DNA from: Clostridium_AD sp050717535
GTDB lineage: Bacteria > Bacillota > Clostridia > Clostridiales > Clostridiaceae
Direction: 5' to 3'
Length of the DNA: 64,000 nucleotides
NCBI RefSeq assembly: GCF_050717535.1
Contig: NZ_JBOITM010000069.1
Span: forward strand, 48,463-112,462
The translations under genes and the position numbers were made by a program. Below, one piece after another: positions 34,822 to 43,549 of the stretch (position 1 is its first letter; every line of letters begins with the position of its first letter). Below the pieces are notes generated by a model. It worked only from the letters and a program-made list of their open reading frames with translations, was not told the origin of the DNA and ran no database searches.

Positions 34822-35574
34822 ATGCATAAATTTTTTGTGCCAAAGAAAAACATAGATGGTGATAATGCTATTATTGATGGCGAAGATGTGAAACATATAT
34901 ATAAGGTATTAAGGCTTAAAATTGGTGATGTGGTTAGTATCAATAATTGTGAAGGCATAGAATACATAGGAAAAATAATACTAATAGATAAGAGTGAAGT
35001 AAAAATAAATTTATTAGAAGAAAATCCTATAAACAATGAAAGTCCTGTTGAAGTATACCTATTTCAGGGAATGCCTAAATCAACAAAAATGGACCTAATA
35101 GTTCAAAAGAATACAGAACTGGGAGTTAAGGCAATAACACCAATAATCACAGAGCGAGTAGTAGTTAAAACTGAGCTTAAAGAATTTAAAAAAGTAGATA
35201 GATGGAATAGGATAGCACTTGAAGCTTGCAAGCAGTGCAAGAGAAGTTTAATTCCAGAAATTAATGTGCCTATAGAATTTCAAGACTTATTAGACTCACT
35301 AAAATCTATGGATTTAGTTGTGGTTCCCTATGAGAATGAAGAAGGTTTTGGTATAAAGAAATTAATGAAAACTATAGAAAAAGAATCTATTAGTAAAGTT
35401 GCTATTATAATAGGACCAGAGGGTGGATTTGAAGAGCATGAAATACATAAATTAAAAGAAATAGGAGCTAGCATTGTCACTTTAGGACCCAGAATACTCA
35501 GAACTGAAACAGCTGGGTTTACATGCTTAAGTCTTATTATGTATGAACTGGGAGATTTGGGAGGAATTATATAA
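34822..35574 (+). CDS. rsmE: 16S rRNA (uracil1498-N3)-methyltransferase
   Basis: 250 residues, SPOUT fold. The N-terminal PUA-like domain is about 1-70. FQGMPKSTKMDLIVQKNTEL, IIGPEGGFEEHEI and LGPRILRTETA form the C-terminal knotted SAM site. Its stop codon overlaps the mtaB start as TAATG, so the two are translationally coupled. Confidence 0.97.
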   Translation: MHKFFVPKKNIDGDNAIIDGEDVKHIYKVLRLKIGDVVSINNCEGIEYIGKIILIDKSEVKINLLEENPINNESPVEVYLFQGMPKSTKMDLIVQKNTELGVKAITPIITERVVVKTELKEFKKVDRWNRIALEACKQCKRSLIPEINVPIEFQDLLDSLKSMDLVVVPYENEEGFGIKKLMKTIEKESISKVAIIIGPEGGFEEHEIHKLKEIGASIVTLGPRILRTETAGFTCLSLIMYELGDLGGII

Positions 35575-36884
35575 TGAAAGTTGCAATTGCTACATTAGGG
35601 TGTAGAGTAAATCAATATGAGTCAGAAGCTATGGTTGAAAAGTTCATCAGAGAAGGATATGAGGTAGCTGAGTTTCATGATTTTGCTGACGTATACGTTA
35701 TAAATACCTGTACTGTTACTAATATGGGTGATAAAAAGTCAAGACAGATGATAGGAAGAGCTAGAAGGAAAAATAGTGAGGCTATTATTGCAGTGGTAGG
35801 ATGTTATGCGCAGATTGCCCCAGCGGAAATATCCAATATTGAAGGTGTTAATGTAGTTTTAGGTAGTCGTAATAAAGGTGATATTGTTTATTGGGTAAAT
35901 AGATCTAGAGAAGAAAATAAACAGATGATAGAAGTTAATGATGTTTTAAAAAACAAAGTATTTGAGGATTTAAATATTAGCGAATATCAAGATAGAACTC
36001 GTGCCTTTGTAAAAATTCAAGATGGGTGTAATCAATTTTGTTCTTATTGCTTGATACCTTACTCAAGAGGGGCAGTATGTAGCAAACCACCTGAAAAAAT
36101 CATGGCAGAAATTCATGAATTAGCCCAAAATGGCTTTAAAGAGATTCTTTTATCTGGTATACACATAGCATCCTTTGGAAAAGATTTAGATGGTGGATGG
36201 AACTTAGTACGTGTGCTAGAAGAGGTAGATAAGGTTCCTGGTATTGAAAGGATAAGGATAGGGTCAATAGATCCAACATTCTTTACAGAGGGTGTTATTG
36301 AGAGATTAATGGCACTTGTGAACCTATGTCCTCACTTCCATCTTTCACTTCAAAGCGGTTGTGATGAAACCATAAAAAGAATGAATAGGCACTATACAGC
36401 AAGTGAATATAAAACTGTTGTTGAAAATTTAAGGAAAAATATAGTGGGAGCATCTATAACTACAGACGTAATTGTAGGTTTTCCTGGAGAAACCCAGGAA
36501 GAATTTGATGAAACTTATGAATTCTTAAAGGATATAGAATTGTCAAAAATGCATATTTTCAAGTACAGTCCAAGAAAAGGAACTAAAGCTGCTGGAATAA
36601 AAGAGCAGATTGATGGAAATATAAAAGAAGAAAGAAGTCATAAGCTTATTGCACTTAATAACATGTTAGAGGAAAAACATATAAATACATTTGTTGGTAA
36701 GAGCATGAATGTTCTTTATGAGCAAAAATTTAAAGATAATGAAGATGAATATGAAGGTTATACTGATAATTACGTAAAAGTTGTAGGAAAATCCTCTGAA
36801 AATATAGTAGGAGAATTCCATATGACGAAACTTATAGAATGTATGGGAGATTATATAATTGGGGAAGTGCAAGATTTGAAATAA
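35574..36884 (+). CDS. mtaB: tRNA t6A37 methylthiotransferase MtaB
   Basis: 436 residues. The N-terminal MTTase domain has cysteines C10, C46 and C77 for the auxiliary [4Fe-4S] cluster. The radical SAM motif is C152/C156/C159 in GCNQFCSYCLIPYSRG, and a TRAM-like domain lies at the C-terminus. It adds the 2-methylthio group to N6-threonylcarbamoyladenosine-37 in tRNA-Lys. The start in overlap with rsmE (TAATG) and the LGCRVNQYESE start distinguish it from MiaB. Confidence 0.96.
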   Translation: MKVAIATLGCRVNQYESEAMVEKFIREGYEVAEFHDFADVYVINTCTVTNMGDKKSRQMIGRARRKNSEAIIAVVGCYAQIAPAEISNIEGVNVVLGSRNKGDIVYWVNRSREENKQMIEVNDVLKNKVFEDLNISEYQDRTRAFVKIQDGCNQFCSYCLIPYSRGAVCSKPPEKIMAEIHELAQNGFKEILLSGIHIASFGKDLDGGWNLVRVLEEVDKVPGIERIRIGSIDPTFFTEGVIERLMALVNLCPHFHLSLQSGCDETIKRMNRHYTASEYKTVVENLRKNIVGASITTDVIVGFPGETQEEFDETYEFLKDIELSKMHIFKYSPRKGTKAAGIKEQIDGNIKEERSHKLIALNNMLEEKHINTFVGKSMNVLYEQKFKDNEDEYEGYTDNYVKVVGKSSENIVGEFHMTKLIECMGDYIIGEVQDLK

Positions 36885-37001
36885 TTATAAACAGATAAAT
36901 AATTTAGCAGGAGAATAAAGCTTTATGTTGAATAGTATATTAGTATAAGGCATATTAATTAATTATTTTTTTAGATGCCTAAATGGGTAGGAGGTGATTA
37001 T

Positions 37002-37352
37002 GTGGAAAAGGAAGACTGTATTTTTTGTAAAATAGTAAAAAAGCAAATTCCTTGTGACATGCTTTTTGAAGATGATAAAGTTGTAGTGTTTAAAGACATA
37101 AACCCTCAGGCCCCTGTACATGTTGTAATTATTCCAAGGCAACATATTGATGACTTAAATTGCTTAAATCAAGAGTCGTCGGAATTGATAGGTCATATTT
37201 TTATAGTTGCCAAGGAAATTGCTAAGAAACTAGATATTGCTGAGAGTGGATATAGAATTGTTAGTAATTGCGGGGAACAAGGAGGTCAATCTGTTCAACA
37301 TGTGCATTTTCATTTATTGGGTGGTAGAATGCTTCAGTGGCCACCGGGTTAA
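37002..37352 (+). CDS. HIT-family (histidine triad) nucleotide-binding protein
   Basis: 116 residues from GTG 37002, chosen because AGGAGGTG ends 5 bases before it (an ATG at 36975 precedes the site). CIFCKIV at the start is the zinc-site variant seen in HinT proteins, and HVHFHLLGG is the catalytic triad. It belongs to the HinT/PKCI branch, which hydrolyses AMP-lysine or aminoacyl-AMP. It lies between mtaB and rpsU. Confidence 0.95.
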   Translation: MEKEDCIFCKIVKKQIPCDMLFEDDKVVVFKDINPQAPVHVVIIPRQHIDDLNCLNQESSELIGHIFIVAKEIAKKLDIAESGYRIVSNCGEQGGQSVQHVHFHLLGGRMLQWPPG

Positions 37353-37437
37353 AATATAATTTGTTTTTCAAATGTTAAATTGTAATGTATATTTTATATT
37401 TTAATACATTATTTATAACAAAATAGTAATGAAAATG

Positions 37438-37467
37438 TTGACATAATGTAAAACTGTGTTGTATAAT
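37438..37467 (+). promoter_or_regulatory. Strong sigma-A promoter of rpsU
   Basis: Perfect TTGACA, 18-base spacer, perfect TATAAT. The strongest-looking promoter in this stretch, as expected for a ribosomal protein. Confidence 0.9.
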
Positions 37468-37488
37468 AAAAAATGTGCTATTTAGGCC

Positions 37489-37525
37489 CCGCATTAGCTG
37501 TTTCTAAATTGAATTGAGCTAGCGG
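37489..37525 (+). promoter_or_regulatory. Leader hairpin ending at the rpsU ribosome site
   Basis: CCGC-AT-TAGCT pairs with AGCTA-GCGG with a two-base bulge, ending directly before GGAGGGAGGG. It could gate ribosome access. This is an inference from pairing only. Confidence 0.4.
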
Positions 37526-37539
37526 AGGGAGGGATAATG

Positions 37540-37716
37540 ATGTCAGAAATTAAGGTTGGAGCAGACGAGTCCATTGAGAACGCTTTAAGAAGGTTTAAGA
37601 AAAAATGCGCAAGAAGTGGAGTGCTTGGAGAAGTTAGAAAAAGAGAGCACTATGAAAAGCCAAGCGTTAAAAAGAAGTTAAAATCAGAAGCTGCAAGAAA
37701 GAGAAAATTCAAATAG
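37540..37716 (+). CDS. rpsU: 30S ribosomal protein S21
   Basis: 58 residues from ATG 37540 (ATG 37537 directly before it is an alternative), with GGAGGGAGGG upstream. SEIKVGADESIENALRRFKK, the KKCARSGVLGEVRKREHYEKP block and the basic tail are diagnostic of S21. In most Firmicutes the next gene is yqeY; here only a decayed copy follows. Confidence 0.97.
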   Translation: MSEIKVGADESIENALRRFKKKCARSGVLGEVRKREHYEKPSVKKKLKSEAARKRKFK

Positions 37717-37739
37717 AATTTTTAAAAATGGAATGAGAC

Positions 37740-37954
37740 AAGATTTATTTTATATAAAAAAATTTTGTTAGAATACCTTCCTCAGCAGTTAAATAAATTA
37801 GAAACTTAGAGTCATTCAGAGGAACAGTAGTGGCATTGGGAACTAATAGCATGAAGCACGTGAGAAATTTATGTTTGCCGAGTTATCTGAAATTATGGAT
37901 AAAGCATGTGGTAAGCTTGTAAGTGAAATAGTGAAACAATATTTAAATAAATAA
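37740..37954 (+). pseudogene. yqeY: Remnant of a GatB/YqeY-domain gene (yqeY)
   Basis: There is no intact frame, but three pieces in order match the YqeY family: ILLEYLPQQLNKLE (frame of 37774, ended by a stop), ALGTNSMKHV (about 37832-37863, another frame) and LSEIMDKACGKLVSEIVKQY (37883-37942, a third position) ending at TAA 37954. The family C-terminus typically reads like YLPKQL...MGxVMK...KADGKLVxxIVKxxL. Most of the N-terminal and middle coding sequence is missing. The rpsU-yqeY order is conserved in Firmicutes, which supports the identification. Confidence 0.7.
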
Positions 37955-37985
37955 AAGATTCAGCCTTTGGCTGGATTTTTTTTTG
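37955..37985 (+). terminator. Terminator after the yqeY remnant
   Basis: AGATTCAGCC and GGCTGGATTT pair with a 3-base loop and one or two G-T wobbles, followed by a run of T. It probably ends the rpsU transcript now. Confidence 0.8.
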
Positions 37986-38012
37986 ATTATAAAAATTATA
38001 AAATAAAAAACT

Positions 38013-38042
38013 GTAATTTGTTGTGCTTTTTTTTCATAAATT
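38013..38042 (+). promoter_or_regulatory. Possible sigma-E promoter of yqfC-yqfD
   Basis: GTAATTT, 15 bases, CATAAATT resembles the mother-cell sigma-E pattern, but the -35 box is a poor match. It is listed because yqfC/yqfD belong to the sigma-E regulon in relatives. Confidence 0.3.
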
Positions 38043-38071
38043 TATTATGAAGTATTTTATGGGGTGAGGGT

Positions 38072-38356
38072 ATGGATAGTAAAGTTTATAAAACAAAGGA
38101 AACTATAGCTAACAAATTAGATTTGCCAAGAGATATATTGTTAGATTTACCAAAAATAACTATTTTGTCCAACAATGAAATAAATATAGAAAACCATAAA
38201 GGTGTGGTAATATTTGAAGAAGAAGTAATAAAGATAAATTCCAATGTGGGTCCAATTTCAATATACGGGAAAAATTTTAAAATATTATTTATAGGGGGAA
38301 ACACAATAACTTTAAGTGGTAACTTTAAATCTGTTGTGTATGAAAGCCATGAATAA
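38072..38356 (+). CDS. yqfC: Sporulation protein YqfC
   Basis: 94 residues, the family length. LPRDILLDLPKITILSNNEI followed by NHKGVVIFEEEVIKINSN and a beta-rich end is the YabP/YqfC fold. It is a mother-cell sporulation protein of unknown biochemical role. It overlaps the start of yqfD by 8 bases. Confidence 0.9.
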   Translation: MDSKVYKTKETIANKLDLPRDILLDLPKITILSNNEINIENHKGVVIFEEEVIKINSNVGPISIYGKNFKILFIGGNTITLSGNFKSVVYESHE

Positions 38357-39467
38357 TTTTAAAAAATATAAAAAAGGTACTATCACAATGGAAATCCAAG
38401 CATTTATGCCAGAAAAATTTATAAATTTACTATGGAAAAGTGGTATTATGGTTAAAAATATAAAAAAAATTAATATAACAACTCTAGTTTTGGAAGTTAA
38501 ATTATGCGATTATGTTGAAATCGCCAAAGTGGCCAAAAAATCAAACAGCACAATTAGAATTTTAAGAAGAAGTGGGTTATCCTTTTTTGTAATGAAAATG
38601 AAAAGGAGATCCGCTCTCTTAATAGGGGCATTTTTGTTTTTGTGTATAATATACTATTTATCTACTTTTGTATGGAATATAGAAATCAATACAGAACGTT
38701 ATATAAGTCCATATGAATTGCGTAATCAAATTAGTGGATTTGGAATAAATCCTGGACTTAGAAAGAAAAATATAGATGTTTATGAAATTGAAAATAAAAT
38801 TCTAAGGTGTAATGATGAAATAATGTGGGTCAAAGCTAGGATAGATGGTGTTAAGTTAAAAGTTGATGTGATTGAAAGGCAATCACCCCCTATAATAATT
38901 AGTAAGCAAAAGCCTCCTCGTGATTTAATAGCCAATAAAGATGGTGAAGTAGTTAGAGTGTTTACCACAGAAGGTACAGCAGCTGTGAAAAATGGAGATA
39001 TGATACAAAAGGGAGATTTATTGATTAAAGGAGAGCAAGGTAAAGAAGGAAGTGTTTATTCTGTACATGCTCAAGGAGAAGTTATTGCAAAAACTTTTTA
39101 CGAGGAGATTAAAGAAATTCCCTTAAACAATATATCAAGAATTAAAACAGGTAACAGTATAAGTAATTTATATATTAAATTTGCAAATAAAAAAATTTAT
39201 CTCAAAAATAGCTTAATTACCTATCCTAAATATGATAAAATAGAAAGTAATGATAAATTTATAAAAAGTGAAATCTACTATGAAATTAATGAAAAAAATA
39301 TACCAGTAGATGCCACTAAGATAACAGAGGAATTATATCACAATATTTTGAGGAATTTGGACAAGAATGTGGTAGTTAAAGACAAAATTGTAGATTCAAA
39401 AGTGGATAATGGTAAGTACACAATAAAAGTGTTAGTTGTTGCTGAAGAGAATATTGCTCCTGAATAA
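38349..39467 (+). CDS. yqfD: Sporulation protein YqfD
   Basis: 372 residues from ATG 38349 (ATG 38340 and further upstream starts are possible; none has a clear ribosome site, so coupling to yqfC is likely). The soluble N-terminal domain of about 90 residues is followed by one membrane helix (about 93-115), then an extracytoplasmic beta-rich domain with VIERQSPPI, DLIANKDGEVVRVFTTEGTA and VKNGDMIQKGDLLIKG, all typical of YqfD. It is required for sporulation in B. subtilis; mechanism unknown. Confidence 0.9.
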   Translation: MNNFKKYKKGTITMEIQAFMPEKFINLLWKSGIMVKNIKKINITTLVLEVKLCDYVEIAKVAKKSNSTIRILRRSGLSFFVMKMKRRSALLIGAFLFLCIIYYLSTFVWNIEINTERYISPYELRNQISGFGINPGLRKKNIDVYEIENKILRCNDEIMWVKARIDGVKLKVDVIERQSPPIIISKQKPPRDLIANKDGEVVRVFTTEGTAAVKNGDMIQKGDLLIKGEQGKEGSVYSVHAQGEVIAKTFYEEIKEIPLNNISRIKTGNSISNLYIKFANKKIYLKNSLITYPKYDKIESNDKFIKSEIYYEINEKNIPVDATKITEELYHNILRNLDKNVVVKDKIVDSKVDNGKYTIKVLVVAEENIAPE

Positions 39468-39536
39468 ACTGCAGCTATTTAAAAAGAAATAATATATCGG
39501 TTTGTTTTACGCAAGATGAAAAGGTGGGGATGGGGA

Positions 39537-41657
39537 TTGAAAAATATTAGAGAATTTATTAAGCTTAATAAAGTAAAACCTTATTTGATTTTTATAGTTA
39601 CGGTAATTGTTATGTATTCTATTTTAGTAACAGCATTAGTTCCTAAAAAATATACAATAAATGTGGGGGATATTGCAAAAATAGATATAAAAGCTCCTAG
39701 AGAAGTTGAAAATACGGTGGCTACAGAAATTAATAGGACTAAAGCTGTAGAGCTTGTAGGGAAAAAGACAATTAAAGTTCAAGTAAATAAAGAGGCTGTG
39801 GAACACATTGGTAACTTGTTTTCTGCAGTGGCTAAGTTAAATGCCAGTAATTCAATCATAAATAGTAATGCAGAGTCCAAGGAAAAAGCATTATCAGAAA
39901 AGGTAGCTTCACTAAAGGAAACTAATCCAGTCGATAATTTTACCCTTGAAAATTACCAAACACTATTAAAGCTGGAGTCTACTAAAGCGACAGATTTAGA
40001 AGAATTTCTTAAAAAAAGTATTACCACCCTCTATGAGGTAACTACAATAAATGAAAACAAGCCTGAGGAAATTAAGATGGCGAAGGGCATTATTGCTACA
40101 GAGTTTAACAACTCGATTTTCCCAAAAGAGATAAGAGAAATAGGAATGTCTATTGCATATACAGAAGTTCAGCCTAATTCAATTTATGATAAAGAAAAAA
40201 CAGCACTGCTAATAGAAGAAGCAAAAGACAGTGTTAAACCTATAATGGTAAAAAAAGACCAAACTATTATAAGCGAAGGATCGCCAATAACCTTTGAACA
40301 AAAGGCACTTCTAGAATCGCTAGGTCTCCTAAATGACACAAGTAATTTTGAATGGTCACTATACTTAAGTTTGGCAGGGCTTGTATGTCTTGTAGTACTA
40401 GTTCAATGGTTTTATTTATACAAGTATCAACCAAAAATATTTGCGGATACAAAAAAACTAATTATGCTTAATATTCTTAGTATAATAGCCATATTGCTTG
40501 CCAGAGTACTTGGTATAATTTCAGTATTTGTAATCCCTCTAGCTTGTATACCCATGCTTATGACCATTTTAAGTAATGATGAAGTATCAATAGCACTTAA
40601 CATCCTCAACTGTATTCTAATTAGTGTTGCAGTTAATTTTAACTTCGAAATTACAACACTAGCTATTCTAAATTCTATTGTTGGGGTTATAGTACTAAAG
40701 AAAATGCAACAAAGAAATGATATATTATACTCATCTATATATATAGCAATGATAAATTTGGCCTTTTATCTTTCAATGGGATTTTTGATAAGCAATAGTA
40801 TAGTTGATGTTTTTAAAAGAGCAGGAATGGTGGCTCTTGCAGGGGTTTTAGCAGGAGTGCTTACCATAGGCTTTTTACCATTTTTCGAAAGCTTTTTTGA
40901 TATAGTTACCACAGTGAAACTTTTGGAATTATCCAATCCTAATCATCCACTATTAAAGAGACTACTTTTAGAAGCACCAGGAAGTTATCATCATTCTGTA
41001 CTGGTAGCTAACCTTTCAGAGGTTGCAGCAGAAGTAATTGGTGCTAATCCAGTTCTTGCAAGGACATGCTCATATTATCATGATATTGGAAAGATAAAAA
41101 GACCTTATTTTTTCAAAGAAAATCAACTAGGAAATGATAATCCACATGATAAGATAACACCTAATTTAAGTACACTTATAATTATTTCTCATGTAAAGGA
41201 TGGCGTAGAACTTGCAAAGGAATATAAGATTCCTAAGGTCATTCAGGATGTTATACAGCAACATCATGGTACCACTTTAGTTAAGTATTTCTATGTAACA
41301 ATGAAAAACTCTAGTGAAAATCCAGATGAGGTTAACGAAGAGGATTTTAGGTATCCGGGTCCAAATCCAGAAAGTAAGGAAGCCGCCATTATAATGCTGG
41401 CAGATGCTGTGGAAGCAGCTGTAAGATCAATTTCAAATTCAACAAAAGGTAAAATTGAAGAAATGGTTAATAACATAATAAAAGCCAGGCTTAATGATGG
41501 ACAACTAGATAATTGTGATTTAACACTAAAAGATTTAGAAAAAATAAGAAAGGCATTTTTAAAAGTTCTTTCAGGAATATATCATGAGAGAATAGAATAT
41601 CCTACAGATAAATGGGAAAAGGATAAAATAAAGGAGCAAAATAAAGGAGTAAAATAA
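39537..41657 (+). CDS. pgpH: Cyclic-di-AMP phosphodiesterase PgpH (7TM-HD protein)
   Basis: About 706 residues from TTG 39537, preferred because AGGTGGGG lies 7 bases upstream; ATG 39516, in frame, has no ribosome site. Residue numbers use ATG 39516: an N-terminal membrane helix at about 23-41, an extracytoplasmic 7TMR-HDED domain at about 42-278, seven membrane helices at about 282-460, and a cytoplasmic HD domain with YHHSV (491-495) and the metal site YYHDIGK (520-526). It degrades the second messenger c-di-AMP. The yqfC-yqfD-pgpH-ybeY order is conserved in Firmicutes. Confidence 0.95.
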   Translation: MKNIREFIKLNKVKPYLIFIVTVIVMYSILVTALVPKKYTINVGDIAKIDIKAPREVENTVATEINRTKAVELVGKKTIKVQVNKEAVEHIGNLFSAVAKLNASNSIINSNAESKEKALSEKVASLKETNPVDNFTLENYQTLLKLESTKATDLEEFLKKSITTLYEVTTINENKPEEIKMAKGIIATEFNNSIFPKEIREIGMSIAYTEVQPNSIYDKEKTALLIEEAKDSVKPIMVKKDQTIISEGSPITFEQKALLESLGLLNDTSNFEWSLYLSLAGLVCLVVLVQWFYLYKYQPKIFADTKKLIMLNILSIIAILLARVLGIISVFVIPLACIPMLMTILSNDEVSIALNILNCILISVAVNFNFEITTLAILNSIVGVIVLKKMQQRNDILYSSIYIAMINLAFYLSMGFLISNSIVDVFKRAGMVALAGVLAGVLTIGFLPFFESFFDIVTTVKLLELSNPNHPLLKRLLLEAPGSYHHSVLVANLSEVAAEVIGANPVLARTCSYYHDIGKIKRPYFFKENQLGNDNPHDKITPNLSTLIIISHVKDGVELAKEYKIPKVIQDVIQQHHGTTLVKYFYVTMKNSSENPDEVNEEDFRYPGPNPESKEAAIIMLADAVEAAVRSISNSTKGKIEEMVNNIIKARLNDGQLDNCDLTLKDLEKIRKAFLKVLSGIYHERIEYPTDKWEKDKIKEQNKGVK

Positions 41658-41660
41658 AGT

Positions 41661-42161
41661 ATGATTTATATAGATAATAGGCAAAATAAGATTGAGGTTA
41701 CAGAAAAACTTCAAACTGTTATAAAAGATGTTATTGAATACACACTTTTCCAGGAAAAACTTTTTATAGATAATGAAGTAAGTGTTATATTTATTGACAA
41801 TGAAGAAATTAGAAAAATAAATTTAAAAAATCGTGGCATAGATGAAATTACTGATGTACTATCTTTTCCAATGCTAAATTATCCTGAAAACAAGGTGTTT
41901 AAGGATGTATACATAAATTATAAATTTGATGGAAGCGATTTATATGATGGAAAGCTAGTAATTGGCGATGTTGCACTATCACTGGAAAAAGCTAAGGAAC
42001 AAAGTGAAGAATTTGGGCACTCCTTTACTCGCGAGTGTGCTTATCTTACAGTACATTCAATTTTACATCTGCTAGGTTATGACCATATGGAGGAAACACC
42101 AAAAATTATTATGCGAAAAAGAGAAGAAGAAATATTGAACAATTTTAAAATATCTAGATAG
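41661..42161 (+). CDS. ybeY: Endoribonuclease YbeY
   Basis: 166 residues. The zinc motif HxxxHxxxxxH is H132, H136 and H142 in VHSILHLLGYDH. DEITDVLSFPM is the conserved preceding block. It is involved in 16S rRNA 3' maturation and quality control. It starts 4 bases after the pgpH stop codon and is followed by dgkA and era, as in many Firmicutes. Confidence 0.97.
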   Translation: MIYIDNRQNKIEVTEKLQTVIKDVIEYTLFQEKLFIDNEVSVIFIDNEEIRKINLKNRGIDEITDVLSFPMLNYPENKVFKDVYINYKFDGSDLYDGKLVIGDVALSLEKAKEQSEEFGHSFTRECAYLTVHSILHLLGYDHMEETPKIIMRKREEEILNNFKISR

Positions 42162-42220
42162 AGTATATTTATGATTATTTTAAAAATAATGTAGTTACAA
42201 TATTTTAAAGGTGGTTAAAT

Positions 42221-42919
42221 ATGAAAGTCAAAAAATTAGTTGATAGTTTTAATTATGCTATTGAAGGAATCATATATTCCATCCGCACACAAAGAAATAT
42301 GAAGATACACATGATAGTTACAATATTAGTTCTAACTGCTACATTTTTTTTTGACTTGTCAAAGGTAGAACTTATGATTTTAACCATAACTATAACTTTG
42401 GTTATAGTGGCTGAAATGATAAATACTGCTGTAGAATGTGCCATAGATGCCACAACAAATTTTTATCATCCACTTGCTAAGATTGCGAAGAATGTTGCGG
42501 CTGGGGCAGTGCTAGTAACCGCTATAAATTCAGTTTTAGTAGGCTATGTTATATTTTGGGATAAATTAACTCCATTTAATATAACAATGATGTCAAAGCT
42601 TAGGAAATCTAACCCTAACATGACTTTTCTCATACTAGTTATAGTTTGTATTGCTGCAGTAGTGGTTAAGTCAATTTATGGCGAAGGAACTCCATTTAGG
42701 GGAGGAATGCCAAGTGGTCACAGTACCATAGCTTTTTCAGTAGCAACTGCTATGACCTTATTAACTAATGAGCCACTAATTATGGTATTATCTTATTTAT
42801 TAGCAGTAATTGTTGCACAAAGCAGGGTTGATTCACAAATTCATTCTATTTTAGAAGTTATTTTTGGTGCTGCTTTCGGCACTTTATTAACATTATTATT
42901 ATTTAGAATTTTAGGATAG
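42221..42919 (+). CDS. Diacylglycerol/undecaprenol kinase fused to a PAP2 phosphatase domain
   Basis: 232 residues. Residues 1-115 are a DgkA-type kinase with the signature AEMINTAVECAIDA (64-77) and three membrane helices. Residues 130-232 are a PAP2 lipid phosphatase with GMPSGHST (162-169) and SRVDSQIHS (201-209). The first PAP2 motif (KxxxxxxRP) reads KSIYGEGTPF with no RP, so it is degenerate. The fusion places lipid phosphorylation and dephosphorylation on one chain, probably for undecaprenol recycling. RBS AAAGGTGG precedes ATG 42221. Confidence 0.92.
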   Translation: MKVKKLVDSFNYAIEGIIYSIRTQRNMKIHMIVTILVLTATFFFDLSKVELMILTITITLVIVAEMINTAVECAIDATTNFYHPLAKIAKNVAAGAVLVTAINSVLVGYVIFWDKLTPFNITMMSKLRKSNPNMTFLILVIVCIAAVVVKSIYGEGTPFRGGMPSGHSTIAFSVATAMTLLTNEPLIMVLSYLLAVIVAQSRVDSQIHSILEVIFGAAFGTLLTLLLFRILG

Positions 42920-43081
42920 GAGACTTTTTATTTTAAAATACTAAAATCACAAATAAAATTATAATATTATTGAAATACTAATATTTAGTGATATAATTGG
43001 TATACGTGATTTTCAATAATAAGTGCATACAAATAAACAACTTATTTAATGTGCCTTAAATTAATGATGTAGGGGTGTATG

Positions 43082-43480
43082 ATGGATTATAAAAAATTAG
43101 CTAAAAGTGCAATAGATGCTAGAAAAAATGCATATGTACCATATTCAAAATTTAAAGTTGGTGCAGCAGTTGTTACTGAAGATGGATCAATATATACTGG
43201 ATGCAACATAGAAAATGCTTCCTACGGTGCAACTAATTGTGCTGAAAGAACTGCAATTTTCAAAGCTGTGTCTGAGGGACATAGAAAAATTAAAGCTATT
43301 GCTATTGTAGGCGATATGACAACTAATACCTACCCTTGTGGTATTTGCAGACAAGTTATAGCAGAATTTGCCTCGCAGGATATTCAGATTATATTAGTAA
43401 AGAATGAAGAAAGTTATATAATAAAGACTATGGAAGAGATATTACCAGGGGCTTTTACAAAAGAAGATTTATTTAAGTAA
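43082..43480 (+). CDS. cdd: Cytidine deaminase
   Basis: 132 residues from ATG 43082 (ATG 43079 directly before is possible), with AGGGGTG upstream. The zinc site is C53-A-E55 in NCAERTAIFKA plus PCGICRQ (C86, C89), and Glu55 is the proton shuttle. It converts cytidine to uridine, a tetramer of small subunits in this class. It sits between dgkA and era, as in B. subtilis. Confidence 0.96.
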   Translation: MDYKKLAKSAIDARKNAYVPYSKFKVGAAVVTEDGSIYTGCNIENASYGATNCAERTAIFKAVSEGHRKIKAIAIVGDMTTNTYPCGICRQVIAEFASQDIQIILVKNEESYIIKTMEEILPGAFTKEDLFK

Positions 43481-43529
43481 GCTATATAATTATTAGTTGC
43501 TAAGCATTAATAATTATATAGCTACTTAA
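43472..43529 (+). other. Long hairpin between cdd and era
   Basis: TTAAGTA(A)GCTATATAATTATTA pairs with its reverse complement around a 12-base loop, about 22 pairs with one bulged A. It lacks a T-tract after the right arm and lies just before the era ribosome site, so it may be a processing or attenuation element. Confidence 0.55.
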
Positions 43530-43549
43530 GATAACCAAAAGGAGGATAT

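Noticed and set aside
37871..37954. Independent 27-codon gene from ATG 37871
   Set aside because: No ribosome site, and its sequence aligns with the C-terminus of YqeY, so it is part of a decayed gene.
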